Positions 1 to 7,448 are shown, counted from the first letter of the stretch. The stretch is 16,078 nt of DNA from Acidaminococcus fermentans (GCA_004555735.1 SFHH01000030.1:1-16078), one strand, 5' to 3'. Numbers and translations are program-made. The notes: generated by a model not told the origin, from the sequence alone.

Positions 1-1
1 A

Positions 2-1345
2 AACGTTGCCATCAATAATGACCAATTGAACGAATTGCAGTTGCGACTCATTTTAGCTGACTGTGTAGGCGTCGGTAAACCTTTTCCGGCAGAAGTCGTT
101 AGAGCCATCATGCTTCTCCGTGTCAATGCCTTGGCAAAAGGATTTTCGGGAATCAGACTCTCTACCGTAGAAACACTGATTAAAATGATCAATGCACATG
201 TCCACCCAATCATCCCTGAAAAAGGATCTGTAGGTTCAAGCGGTGATCTTTGTCCCCTCGCTCACATGGTTATGCCTCTAATTGGAGATGGCGAAGCAGA
301 ATACAAAGGCGAAATACTGCCCGGTGCTGAAGCTATGAAGAGAGCAGGGATCCATCCTGTTGAGCTGACTTCTAAAGAAGGTCTGGCACTCATCAATGGA
401 ACCTGTGCCATGATGGGGGTAGCAGCCATCGCAGTATATGATGCCTATAATATCGTAAAAACAGCGGATATCATCTCGGCATTGACTTGTGAAGCTTTGA
501 CCGGAATTTCTGATCCGTATGATGCCCGTGTCCATGAAGCCCGGCCTCATAGTGGACAAATTGACGTTGCCTATAACATGAGAAAGCTGCTCAAGGGAAG
601 CCGTTTGACAACCCGTCAAGCTGAAAAACGGGTACAGGATGCCTATACCTTGCGCTGTATCCCGCAAATCCACGGTGCCAGCCGACTAGCCCTTGACTAT
701 GTCCGCAGTGTGATTACAACAGAAATTAATTCTGCCACTGATAATCCCCTGATATTCACAGACAATGGAGATGTCATTTCTGGCGGGAACTTCCACGGTC
801 AGCCCGTCGCCATCGCAATGGATACCTTGGGGATTGCCATGGCAGAAATGGCCAATGTATCTGAACGGAGAATTGAAAGACTTGTCAACCCTGCCCTCAG
901 TAACGGTCTTCCAGCATTCCTGGTTTCCAACGGCGGTTTAAATTGTGGTTTCATGGTTCCGCAGTACTGCGCAGCTGCATTAGTCTCAGAGAACAAAATT
1001 CTAGCCCATCCTGCAAGTGTCGATTCGATTCCTACTTCAGCCAACCAGGAAGACCATGTCAGCTTCGGAACGATTGCTGCCCGTAAGGCACGACAAATCA
1101 TTGAACATGCGTTCCATGTTCTCTCGATTGAATTTATCTGTGCAGCCCAAGGTATTGATCTTCGGGAAAAAGGAGCTTCTCTTTTAGGTACACCTGGAAA
1201 GATCAGTTATACTTATATCCGGGAAAAAGTTCCTTATATGAAGGATGATATTGCTATCTACAGAGATATGGAAAAGGCTTATCAGCTGATTTATCATGGC
1301 ACATTGGTAGAAACAATGGAAAAAGAAATCGGAGAATTGCATTAA
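2..1345 (+). CDS. hutH: Aromatic amino acid ammonia-lyase, histidine ammonia-lyase-like (5' partial)
   Basis: MIO-dependent lyase of the HAL/PAL/TAL family, which removes ammonia from an aromatic amino acid (histidine to urocanate in HAL). About 447 codons are visible. The frame is open to the left edge and the first residues (NVAINNDQLNELQ) already match the family, so roughly 60 N-terminal residues lie outside; the TTG at 26 is not the true start. Supporting motifs are GSVGSSGDLCPLAHM (MIO region), QDAYTLRCIPQIHG, SATDNPLIF, SGGNFHGQP, ERRIERLVNPALS and SANQEDHVSFGTIAARKAR; QEDHVS is typical of HAL. Oddities are that the MIO triad is Ser-Ser-Gly rather than Ala-Ser-Gly, and the pocket pair where HAL has Ser-His is Ala-Asp (bases 56-61). 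Base composition is more AT-rich than all other genes here. No other hut gene is in view, so histidine as substrate is inferred from the family, not demonstrated. Confidence 0.9.
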   Translation, partial: NVAINNDQLNELQLRLILADCVGVGKPFPAEVVRAIMLLRVNALAKGFSGIRLSTVETLIKMINAHVHPIIPEKGSVGSSGDLCPLAHMVMPLIGDGEAEYKGEILPGAEAMKRAGIHPVELTSKEGLALINGTCAMMGVAAIAVYDAYNIVKTADIISALTCEALTGISDPYDARVHEARPHSGQIDVAYNMRKLLKGSRLTTRQAEKRVQDAYTLRCIPQIHGASRLALDYVRSVITTEINSATDNPLIFTDNGDVISGGNFHGQPVAIAMDTLGIAMAEMANVSERRIERLVNPALSNGLPAFLVSNGGLNCGFMVPQYCAAALVSENKILAHPASVDSIPTSANQEDHVSFGTIAARKARQIIEHAFHVLSIEFICAAQGIDLREKGASLLGTPGKISYTYIREKVPYMKDDIAIYRDMEKAYQLIYHGTLVETMEKEIGELH

Positions 1346-1372
1346 CCAAAGAATCTAGACCGTTCCTCCTGC

Positions 1373-1417
1373 AAAAAAAGGCTGCTACACAGAACAATTT
1401 GTGCAGCAGCCTTTTTA
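1373..1417. terminator. Bidirectional intrinsic terminator between convergent hutH-like gene and metY
   Basis: The arms GGCTGCTACACA (1380-1391) and TGTGCAGCAGCC (1400-1411) pair with a single A-C mismatch around an 8-nt loop. An A-tract lies on the left and a T-tract on the right, so both strands get a stem followed by U residues. It lies 35 bases after the lyase stop and 13 bases after the metY stop, so it can end both transcripts. Confidence 0.85.
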
Positions 1418-1423
1418 ATTCAC

Positions 1424-2719
1424 TCAATCCAAAGTGGCAAAAGCCTGTTTCAGATCATCGATGATATCGTCGATATGTTCGGTCCCGATGGACAGCCGGA
1501 TAGTAGCCGGGGTGATCCCGGAAGCGGCCAGCTCTTCTTCGTTCATCTGGGAATGGGTGGTGGAAGCCGGGTGGATCACCAGGCTCTTCACATCGGCCAC
1601 ATTGGCCAAGAGGGAGAAGATCTTCAGATGATCGATGAACTTCTGGGCAGCGGCGGCACCGCCTTTGATTTCAAAGGTAAAGATGGAAATCCCGCCGTTG
1701 GGGAAGTACTTCTTGTACAGTCCATGATCAGGATGGTTTGGCAGGGAAGGATGGTTCACTTTGGCCACATGGGCATCGTGGGCCAGGAAGTCCACCACTT
1801 TCAGGGCATTTTCCACCTGACGTTCTACCCGCAGGGACAGGGTTTCGGTGCCCTGGAGCAGCAGGAAGGCATTGAAGGGAGAAATGGTAGCCCCCGTATC
1901 CCGCAGGATCAGGGTCCGGATATAGGTTACATAGGCAGCAGCGCCCACGTCCTTGGCAAAACTGATGCCATGGTAGCTGGGGTTGGGGTCAACCAGCCAA
2001 GGGAACCGGCCGGAAGCCACCCAGTCGAACTTGCCGCTGTCCACGATGATGCCGCCCAGGGTGGTACCGTGACCGCCGATGAACTTGGTGGCAGAATGGA
2101 CCACCACGTCAGCGCCGTGTTCAAAAGGACGCAGCAGATAGGGAGTGGCAAAAGTGCTGTCCACCACCAGAGGGATCTTATACTTATGGGCAATGGCCGC
2201 CACTGCATCGATGTCGATCAGGTTGGCATTGGGGTTGCCCACGGATTCAATGTAGATGGCCTGGGTATTTTCCCGTACCGCATCTTCGAAGACCTGTACC
2301 CCTTTGGTAGGATCCACAAAAGTGGTTTCGATGCCAAAATCCGGAAACGTATGTTCAAACAGGTTGTAGGTGCCGCCGTATACCGTAGTGGCGCAGACAA
2401 TGTGCTGTCCAGCATGGACCAGAGCCTGCATGGCGTAGGTCACCGCAGCGGCGCCGCTGGCCGTAGCCAGGGCAGCCACCCCGCCTTCCAGGGCGGCGAT
2501 CCGTTTTTCAAAAACATCTTCCGTCGGGTTGGTCAGCCGGCCATATACGTTGCCCGCATCTTTCAGAGCAAACCGGTCAGCGGCATGCTGGCTGTTCCGG
2601 AATACATAAGACGTAGTCTGGTAAATGGGCACAGCCCGGGAATCGGTGGCCGGATCGGCTTCTTCCTGCCCTACATGGAGCTGCAAGGTCTCAAAATGGT
2701 ATTTCTTTTCTTCGCTCAT
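1424..2719 (-). CDS. metY: O-acetylhomoserine aminocarboxypropyltransferase (O-acetylhomoserine sulfhydrylase)
   Basis: PLP enzyme of the Cys/Met metabolism family that makes homocysteine (or methionine) from O-acetylhomoserine and sulfide (or methanethiol) in the cytoplasm. It has 431 residues, the usual length for MetY and longer than cystathionine gamma-synthase. Visible motifs are the N-terminal FETLQLHVGQ, PIYQTTSYVF, YGRLTNPTED, ALEGGVAALATASGAAA, VDSTFATPYLLRPFEHGAD, and the PLP-lysine site SATKFIGGHG with Lys at about residue 212. The start is set at the second of two close ATGs (MSEEKKYHF) because the GGGGGAGG ribosome site is 8 nt from it but only 2 nt from the upstream ATG at 2725. 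It is transcribed from a consensus promoter about 55 bases upstream. The leader is too short for a SAM riboswitch, so methionine control by that route is not seen. It stands alone, convergent with the lyase gene. Confidence 0.95.
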   Translation of the reverse strand: MSEEKKYHFETLQLHVGQEEADPATDSRAVPIYQTTSYVFRNSQHAADRFALKDAGNVYGRLTNPTEDVFEKRIAALEGGVAALATASGAAAVTYAMQALVHAGQHIVCATTVYGGTYNLFEHTFPDFGIETTFVDPTKGVQVFEDAVRENTQAIYIESVGNPNANLIDIDAVAAIAHKYKIPLVVDSTFATPYLLRPFEHGADVVVHSATKFIGGHGTTLGGIIVDSGKFDWVASGRFPWLVDPNPSYHGISFAKDVGAAAYVTYIRTLILRDTGATISPFNAFLLLQGTETLSLRVERQVENALKVVDFLAHDAHVAKVNHPSLPNHPDHGLYKKYFPNGGISIFTFEIKGGAAAAQKFIDHLKIFSLLANVADVKSLVIHPASTTHSQMNEEELAASGITPATIRLSIGTEHIDDIIDDLKQAFATLD

Positions 2720-2774
2720 TGTCATTGCCTCCCCCAAAGTACTTTTTAATTACTACTGTTTTAGTATGATTTAC

Positions 2775-2803
2775 ATTATAGGCACTCAACGGTGGTATGT
2801 CAA
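2775..2803 (-). promoter_or_regulatory. Consensus sigma-70 promoter for metY
   Basis: On the minus strand the -35 is TTGACA (2798-2803) and the -10 is TATAAT (2775-2780), separated by exactly 17 bases. Both hexamers match consensus perfectly. Transcription would begin near 2768, giving a leader of about 50 bases. A short inverted pair TACT-AAAAC-AGTA lies just downstream of the -10 and might be an operator, but it is weak. Confidence 0.85.
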
Positions 2804-2828
2804 CAGGGATTTGTTGTTTTTTCTCCCC

Positions 2829-3707
2829 TCAGTCATTGCGGGCCAGAACACAGACCATCACGATGATACAAAGGGCCCCTGCCATTTCCACCGCTCCCAC
2901 CCGGTTCCCCATGACTGCTACGGAGAAAAAATAAGCCGAAAGTGGTTCAAAAGCGGCCAGGGCGCCGGTTTCCGCCGGGGGGATGTATTTGGTGCTTTCC
3001 AGATACACGTAGTAGGCAACCAGTGTCCCCAGCACGAACAGGATGCCGAAAGCCGCCGCTGTATGGATGTCCAGGACGGCCCCTTCCAGAGTGGGCTCGT
3101 TGAACAGCTGGAGTAGCAGGGCATTCCCCAGACTGCCCCAGCCCAGGATCAGGAAGCAACTGTATTTCTTCAGCAGCACCGCCGCATACGCTGTATAGAA
3201 CGCCATTCCAAAAGCACTCAGGATCCCGTAGGCCAGGGCTTCCCCGGAAACTGCCAGGGCCGCCCCCTGTCCTTTGGTGGCAATCAGTGTCGTCCCCAAG
3301 AGGGCCAGCACCACTGCAACGACTTCCCGCCGGGTAGGCAGCCGCTGTTCCTTCACCAGATACATCAGCAGCAGGATGGCGGGCATGGTGTACTGGAGCA
3401 CCGTGGCCGTAGCTGCATTGCTGTAGTAAATGGCCTTGAAGAAGGTCACCTGCATCAAATACATCCCCAGCAGGATGAATTTCAGGAGCCAGAGCCAATC
3501 TTTTTTCAAAGGGGCCAAAAGGTCCTGTTTCTGGACTAGGGAAATCCCTAGGAAGGAAATCCCGGTAAAGACCATCCGCCAGAACAGGATGGCAGACCAG
3601 GTGAAATGCTGGTCCACCATCAGGTATTCCACGCTGTTGCTGCTGCTCCCCCACAGGGCAGCGCCTAACAGGACCATCCCTACCCCGATTTTCTTCCGCC
3701 GTTCCAT
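2829..3707 (-). CDS. EamA-family (drug/metabolite superfamily) transporter
   Basis: Inner-membrane exporter-like protein of about 292 residues with the two-repeat EamA layout and around ten hydrophobic segments. The first segment reads VGMVLLGAALWGSSSNSV, the WGSS motif typical of EamA repeat 1. The repeat-2 half begins near ALAYGILSAFGMAFYTAYA, and YIPPAETGALAAFEPLSAYFF is the conserved loop before the ninth segment. The substrate cannot be read from sequence. The start chosen is ATG at 3707 (MERRKKIG), preceded by a purine-rich AGGGG and placing the first membrane segment near the N terminus. An alternative GTG at 3788 overlaps the dinB stop as GTGA with a GGAGG five bases upstream; it would add 27 polar residues. 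The gene follows dinB and probably shares its transcript. No clear terminator separates it from the metY promoter. Confidence 0.88.
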   Translation of the reverse strand: MERRKKIGVGMVLLGAALWGSSSNSVEYLMVDQHFTWSAILFWRMVFTGISFLGISLVQKQDLLAPLKKDWLWLLKFILLGMYLMQVTFFKAIYYSNAATATVLQYTMPAILLLMYLVKEQRLPTRREVVAVVLALLGTTLIATKGQGAALAVSGEALAYGILSAFGMAFYTAYAAVLLKKYSCFLILGWGSLGNALLLQLFNEPTLEGAVLDIHTAAAFGILFVLGTLVAYYVYLESTKYIPPAETGALAAFEPLSAYFFSVAVMGNRVGAVEMAGALCIIVMVCVLARND

Positions 3708-3784
3708 CCCCCTGCCCCTTTCTGCGATGACTTCTGTGATCAGTTCTATTCTACCTTTTTTCCTCAGCTCTGGCCAGCCGGATT

Positions 3785-4933
3785 TCACGGTTTCCTCCAG
3801 CCCTTACGGATGATGTCTTCCCCGAAACGCTGTTTCAGGGCATCCAGGGCCCGGTTCCGATTCTGCTGCCGCTCATCCTCCAGGGCCAGGCTCTGGGATC
3901 CTGCCAGTACCAGATGGCTGACGCTGACTCCCAGCAGCCGTACCGGCTGGTTCCAGGGCAGCTGGCTGGCCAATCCTCGGATCTGTTCCATCAGTTCTTC
4001 ATCTTGGGACAGAGGGTCTTCCACCGTCCGGCTCCGGGTCAGCAGCTGGAAGGAACTGGTCTTCACCTTCAGGGTCACCGTACAGCCGGAAAGACCGGCA
4101 CAGCGCAGCCGCCATCCCACCTGCTGGCACAGGTCCCACAAGGCTCCCAGACAGGTTTCCAACCCCACCAGGTCCACGGGAAAGGTATTCTCTTTGCCCA
4201 GGGATTTCCGCTGTTCATCGGGCACCACCGGCCGGCTATCCAAGCCCCGGGCCCTGTCCCGGATCTCTTCCGCCTGTTTTCCCAGAAGGGGCTGCAGCAG
4301 CCGGGGATCACAGGCCGCCAGCTGACCGATGGTCCGGATCCCTATTTTTTCCAGGGCCGCCACGGACCGCTGCCCCAGCCCGAAGATCCGCCCCACCGGC
4401 AGCGGCGCGATAAAAGCGGCCGCCTCCTCCGGCCGGATGATCACCAAACCATCCGGTTTCCGCAGATCGCTGGCCAGTTTGTCCAAGAATTTATTAGGAG
4501 CCAGCCCTACGGAAGCCGTGAGCCCGGTCCGTTCCCGGATCACCTGTTTGATTTTCGGCCCCAGGGCGTATATATCCCCAGCCAAGGCTTCCATTCCTGT
4601 CAAATCCAAGAAAGCTTCGTCAATGGAAAGGGGCTCCACCACCGGGGAGAATTCATGGAAAACCTGCCGAATTTTCCGAGAGATTTCCGTATACCGGTCG
4701 TACCGTCCTTGGACATAGATGGCCTGAGGGCAAAGCCGGTGAGCCGTGGCCATGGGCATGGCCGAATGGACCCCGAACTTCCGTGCCTCATAAGAACAGG
4801 TAGAAACCACGCCCCGGCCGGAAAGCCCTCCCACGATCACCGGTTTCCCCCGGTATTCCGGATGGTCCAGCTGTTCTACGGAGGCAAAGAACGCATCCAT
4901 ATCCACATGCATGATGTACCGCTGACGGGCCAT
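3785..4933 (-). CDS. dinB: DNA polymerase IV (Y-family translesion polymerase)
   Basis: Error-prone polymerase that extends primers past damaged or mispaired DNA. The 382 residues match the usual DinB length. The catalytic carboxylates are visible in HVDMDAFFASVE (Asp11) and PLSIDEAFLD (Asp105, Glu106), with Phe16 at the steric-gate position. Further motifs are YEARKFGVHSAMP, SVGLAPNKFLDKLASDLRKPDGL and the helix-hairpin-helix region around IFGLGQRSVAALEKIGI. The little-finger domain follows residue 240. The start has a strong AAAGGAGG six bases upstream. The beta-clamp-binding motif expected near the C terminus (QLxLF in many Firmicute homologues) appears degenerate here as QSLAL. The end overlaps a possible GTG start of the EamA gene. 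No clear LexA-type box was recognised upstream. Confidence 0.95.
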   Translation of the reverse strand: MARQRYIMHVDMDAFFASVEQLDHPEYRGKPVIVGGLSGRGVVSTCSYEARKFGVHSAMPMATAHRLCPQAIYVQGRYDRYTEISRKIRQVFHEFSPVVEPLSIDEAFLDLTGMEALAGDIYALGPKIKQVIRERTGLTASVGLAPNKFLDKLASDLRKPDGLVIIRPEEAAAFIAPLPVGRIFGLGQRSVAALEKIGIRTIGQLAACDPRLLQPLLGKQAEEIRDRARGLDSRPVVPDEQRKSLGKENTFPVDLVGLETCLGALWDLCQQVGWRLRCAGLSGCTVTLKVKTSSFQLLTRSRTVEDPLSQDEELMEQIRGLASQLPWNQPVRLLGVSVSHLVLAGSQSLALEDERQQNRNRALDALKQRFGEDIIRKGWRKP

Positions 4934-4957
4934 TTTTTGCCTCCTTTAGAAGAAACA

Positions 4958-4997
4958 GGGTTGTTGCACGTATGAAAAAACACACGTGCAACAACCC
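4958..4997. other. Perfect 14-bp hairpin in the dinB leader
   Basis: The arms GGGTTGTTGCACGT (4958-4971) and ACGTGCAACAACCC (4984-4997) are exact complements around a 12-nt loop containing AAAAAA. It lies 24 bases upstream of the dinB start codon. Neither side has a convincing T-tract, so it may be a leader structure or an operator rather than a terminator. Its core resembles other hairpins in the window (see findings). Confidence 0.7.
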
Positions 4998-5014
4998 CTT
5001 CGTCATAGGTCAGA

Positions 5015-5150
5015 CGTCATACGTCATACGCTTTTGGAAATCAATTTTTCAAATTGATTCTGAAATTTCAAAATCTATTACAGGATTCCACTAGTTTTCT
5101 TGAATTTGGAGCCAGCAAAGCTGGCTTCCATCGGCGTATGACGTATGACG
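5015..5150. repeat. Element bounded by exact 17-bp inverted repeats, with internal palindromes
   Basis: CGTCATACGTCATACGC at 5015-5031 is the exact reverse complement of GCGTATGACGTATGACG at 5134-5150. Each arm is itself a tandem 7-mer (CGTCATA), and decayed copies of the 7-mer extend left to about 5001. The 102-base core holds AATCAATTT-TTC-AAATTGATT (9-bp stem), the palindrome TGAAATTTCA, and GCCAGC-AAA-GCTGGC. No open frame of note lies inside. It could be a MITE-like non-autonomous repeat or a structured RNA; no transposase or target-site duplication was identified. Confidence 0.65.
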
Positions 5151-5151
5151 G

Positions 5152-5182
5152 GGGCTGCTGCGCTGCAGCAGTCCCGCTTTTT
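5152..5182 (+). terminator. Hairpin with plus-strand T-tract beside mntP end
   Basis: CTGCTGC (5155-5161) and GCAGCAG (5165-5171) form a 7-bp stem extended by GGG/CCC with one bulged T. On the plus strand it is followed by GCTTTTT. No plus-strand gene precedes it, so as a terminator it would serve only a transcript from the repeat element to its left. On the minus strand, where mntP ends, no U-tract follows. Confidence 0.4.
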
Positions 5183-5763
5183 CAGAACAGGAACGGCGTC
5201 CAATTGTCCAGGATCCCGTAATGCTCGATTACGGCCTTGAGCCCGATCAGCAGGAGTACAAAGCCCCCGGCTTTCTCCGCCCGTTCCTTTCCCCACATGC
5301 CGATCACCGATCCACAGGCACAGCCTAAGAAGGAGAGGCAGAAAGTAATGGTGCCGATTTCCAGTACCGCCGGCAGGATCCGGATATCCAGGAAGGCGAA
5401 ACCCACGCCCACCCCCAGGGCATCCAGGCTGGTAGCCACCGCCAGCCCCAACAGGGTCCGGAAGCCAGTGAGCTTTTCTTTTTCTTGATCCTCTCCCGCT
5501 TCCTGGATCATATTCCAGCCAATATATGAGAGGATCAGGAAAATGATCCAATGGGCATACGCTTCGGCCATCTTGGCAAAATGGCTTCCCAGCTCGTAAC
5601 CGATCAACGGCATCAGGGCCTGGAACACCCCGAACCAGGCGCCGAAGATCAGCCCGCCTTTGAACCGTTCCCGGCCGTTCATTTTCAGCCCACCGCAGAC
5701 AGATACGGCAAAGGCATCCATGGAAAGAGATACGGCCAAAAGGAACAGTGTCAGCGCACTCAT
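5182..5763 (-). CDS. mntP: Manganese efflux pump MntP
   Basis: Small inner-membrane protein that exports Mn2+. At 193 residues it is the usual MntP size, with about six hydrophobic segments. The two diagnostic acidic membrane motifs are present: SLSMDAFAVSVCGG (Asp16, the position known to matter in E. coli MntP) and ATSLDALGVGVGFAF (Asp114). A conserved loop reads FGAWFGVFQALMPLIGY. The start ATG overlaps the stop of the upstream 102-aa gene as ATGA, implying translational coupling. The Mn2+-sensing yybP-ykoY riboswitch often found upstream of mntP was not found. Confidence 0.93.
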   Translation of the reverse strand: MSALTLFLLAVSLSMDAFAVSVCGGLKMNGRERFKGGLIFGAWFGVFQALMPLIGYELGSHFAKMAEAYAHWIIFLILSYIGWNMIQEAGEDQEKEKLTGFRTLLGLAVATSLDALGVGVGFAFLDIRILPAVLEIGTITFCLSFLGCACGSVIGMWGKERAEKAGGFVLLLIGLKAVIEHYGILDNWTPFLF

Positions 5764-6068
5764 TTCTGGATCCCCTGGAGCACAAAATAGGTCAGGAATT
5801 TCAGGACCCGCAGTTCTTTTTCATTGTGCCGCTTATCTTCGCTCATTTTCCCGAATACCGGCAGGGCCGTCTTCAGCATGGCCTTAGTGATGCCGTGTTG
5901 GCGCACCCCTCCCTGGAGGACGGATTTTTCAAATCCTTCCAGTACCTGCAGAGTCTGGCGTTTCTCCGCACCGGTGAGCCTGCTGTTTCCCAGGATCTGT
6001 TTTTTGATGACTTCTTTTTGTTCCAGGAAATCCTGTTTGTCCAGGAGCCCGATTTCTTCTGTTGCCAT
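5760..6068 (-). CDS. Hypothetical 102-residue protein coupled to mntP
   Basis: No family was recognised. The protein is soluble-looking, rich in Lys, Glu and Gln, and probably helical, with no signal peptide, membrane segment or metal-binding cluster. The stretch LLDKQDFLEQKEVIKKQILG suggests an amphipathic helix, and the C-terminal part (KFLTYFVLQGIQK) is more hydrophobic. The start ATG has AGGGGAG upstream at a rather long spacing of about 12 bases. Its TGA overlaps the mntP ATG by four bases (ATGA), so the two are made together. The pairing hints at a regulatory or accessory role with MntP, but nothing in the sequence proves it. Confidence 0.7.
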   Translation of the reverse strand: MATEEIGLLDKQDFLEQKEVIKKQILGNSRLTGAEKRQTLQVLEGFEKSVLQGGVRQHGITKAMLKTALPVFGKMSEDKRHNEKELRVLKFLTYFVLQGIQK

Positions 6069-6135
6069 ATTTTTCTTTTACTCCCCTTGTTTCCAGGCTG
6101 CAGCCACCTGCCGCCCTGAAAATTATTATCGTATT

Positions 6136-6165
6136 ATTTTACCATTTCCGGCAGGGGAAAATCAA
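6136..6165 (-). promoter_or_regulatory. Possible promoter for the 102-aa gene and mntP
   Basis: On the minus strand TTGATT (6160-6165, overlapping the stop of the M24 gene) and TAAAAT (6136-6141) are 18 bases apart, followed by a very AT-rich stretch ATAATACGATAATAATTTTC. Each hexamer is a partial match, so this is a candidate only. Confidence 0.35.
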
Positions 6166-7397
6166 CGGATGACCCGCAGAGGCTGGGAACCTCCCGTCAG
6201 GCACACCGGCCCGTCCGGACCGATCCGGTAGGTATTTTCCGTTCCCACCATCCCCAGGCCTGGCAGGGCGATTTTGGGTTCTACCGCAAAGACCATGTTT
6301 TCCCGTACCCGGTCTTTGACACCGCCGGCGATCACCGGTGTCTCATCCATGCACATGCCGATGCTGTGCCCCAGGAAACGGCCTCCGTTCATGAACATTT
6401 TCTCATAATAGGGATCGAAGTCAGCCATCACTTTGTCGTAAATCTCTCCCAGTACCGCTCCGGGTTTCAGCAGAGCCACCGTCTGCTGCTCCAGGTCTAG
6501 GCAATAATCATAGGCCCGAAGGATCTCCTCTTTGGCCGGATCCCGATCCAGATCCCCAAAATAGTACACCACCGTTTTATCCGTATTGTACCCGTCCACC
6601 CCGCAGGGGATATCCAGGTAAACCAGCCGGCCCGGCTTCAGCAGCCGGAAGGCCGACCCGATGCTCTGGACCGCCACACAGGTCCCGCTGGTCCCCCCAG
6701 GTCCGTCGAAGGCCGTCCGTACCAGGGCGCTTTTGCCAAAAGACGCCAGGCCAATGGCATCTTCTCCCGTGGGCCGGTTGGTCCGGGCCACACCCTGGCT
6801 GCCCTTCAACACCATCCGGAGATACAGCTGGATAGCCAGTTCCGCTTCGCTGATCCCCACTTTCAGGAAGACGGGTGCTTCCTGCATGAGTACGTCGGCA
6901 TGGATCTGCCCGCTCCGGGCCAAAAGAGCCAGTTCATACTCACTTTTTACACTCCGCAGGCTGCTGAGCACCGGGTCCAGATTTTTCCGTACTTCAAAAG
7001 GGAAGTACTTCCGGAAGAACCGGAGCCATTCCAGGGAGGTATGTTTTTCATCCAGGTACACCGCCGAAGGCAGCTCTTCCCCGTAGTATTCGGCCGGCTG
7101 CCGGTAACTGTGCATCCGGCGGATCCAGCCTTCCGGCAGGAGGCTTTCGTTGAGGGCCCGGGCCAGGCTCCGGCGCACCCACAAGATGGCGTCCTGGGGA
7201 CGGACCAGGAAAGCGCCTTCCTGCATAGTACCCGTAAAGTAATACATATCCAATTTATCTGTGACCACGGCCAGCTGCCAGCCCGGGTCCTGTTGGGTCA
7301 AGGTCTCCCGCAGCCGTGCCAGCCGGTTTTCCAGTTCTTCCCGGGGTACCCGGCGCAGATCTTCACTGATCAGGATATCATGTTCCAAAATAGCCAT
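6162..7397 (-). CDS. M24-family metallopeptidase (Xaa-Pro peptidase-like)
   Basis: Pita-bread-fold metallopeptidase of 411 residues with a creatinase/prolidase-type N-terminal domain (about 1-150) and a catalytic domain (about 155-411). All five expected metal ligands are visible: Asp262 and Asp273 in YLDIPCGVDGYNTDKTV, His344 in GHSIGMCMDETP, Glu373 in AVEPKI, and Glu387 in GTENTY. A dinuclear-metal aminopeptidase or dipeptidase acting on X-Pro bonds is the usual role of such proteins, but the exact substrate is not set by sequence. The start ATG has AGGAGG eight bases upstream. A leader with a consensus promoter and an internal terminator precedes the gene, suggesting conditional expression. 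Confidence 0.88.
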   Translation of the reverse strand: MAILEHDILISEDLRRVPREELENRLARLRETLTQQDPGWQLAVVTDKLDMYYFTGTMQEGAFLVRPQDAILWVRRSLARALNESLLPEGWIRRMHSYRQPAEYYGEELPSAVYLDEKHTSLEWLRFFRKYFPFEVRKNLDPVLSSLRSVKSEYELALLARSGQIHADVLMQEAPVFLKVGISEAELAIQLYLRMVLKGSQGVARTNRPTGEDAIGLASFGKSALVRTAFDGPGGTSGTCVAVQSIGSAFRLLKPGRLVYLDIPCGVDGYNTDKTVVYYFGDLDRDPAKEEILRAYDYCLDLEQQTVALLKPGAVLGEIYDKVMADFDPYYEKMFMNGGRFLGHSIGMCMDETPVIAGGVKDRVRENMVFAVEPKIALPGLGMVGTENTYRIGPDGPVCLTGGSQPLRVIR

Positions 7398-7448
7398 AGG
7401 ATGTTCCTCCTGTTATTTTCCATAATGATGCTCCCCCATCTTACCACG

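Noticed and set aside
1475..2749. A 424-codon plus-strand open frame antisense to metY
   Set aside because: Shadow of metY codon bias; the translated product shows no recognisable domain.
2720..2828. Possible SAM (S-box) riboswitch upstream of metY
   Set aside because: The leader from the consensus promoter is only about 50 bases, too short for the S-box, and none of its conserved motifs are visible.
6069..6110. GGGGAGTA in the leader of the 102-aa gene, resembling the yybP-ykoY Mn2+ riboswitch core
   Set aside because: The start codon follows only about 14 bases later, so the second conserved helix and loop of that riboswitch cannot be present, and the expected paired structure is missing.
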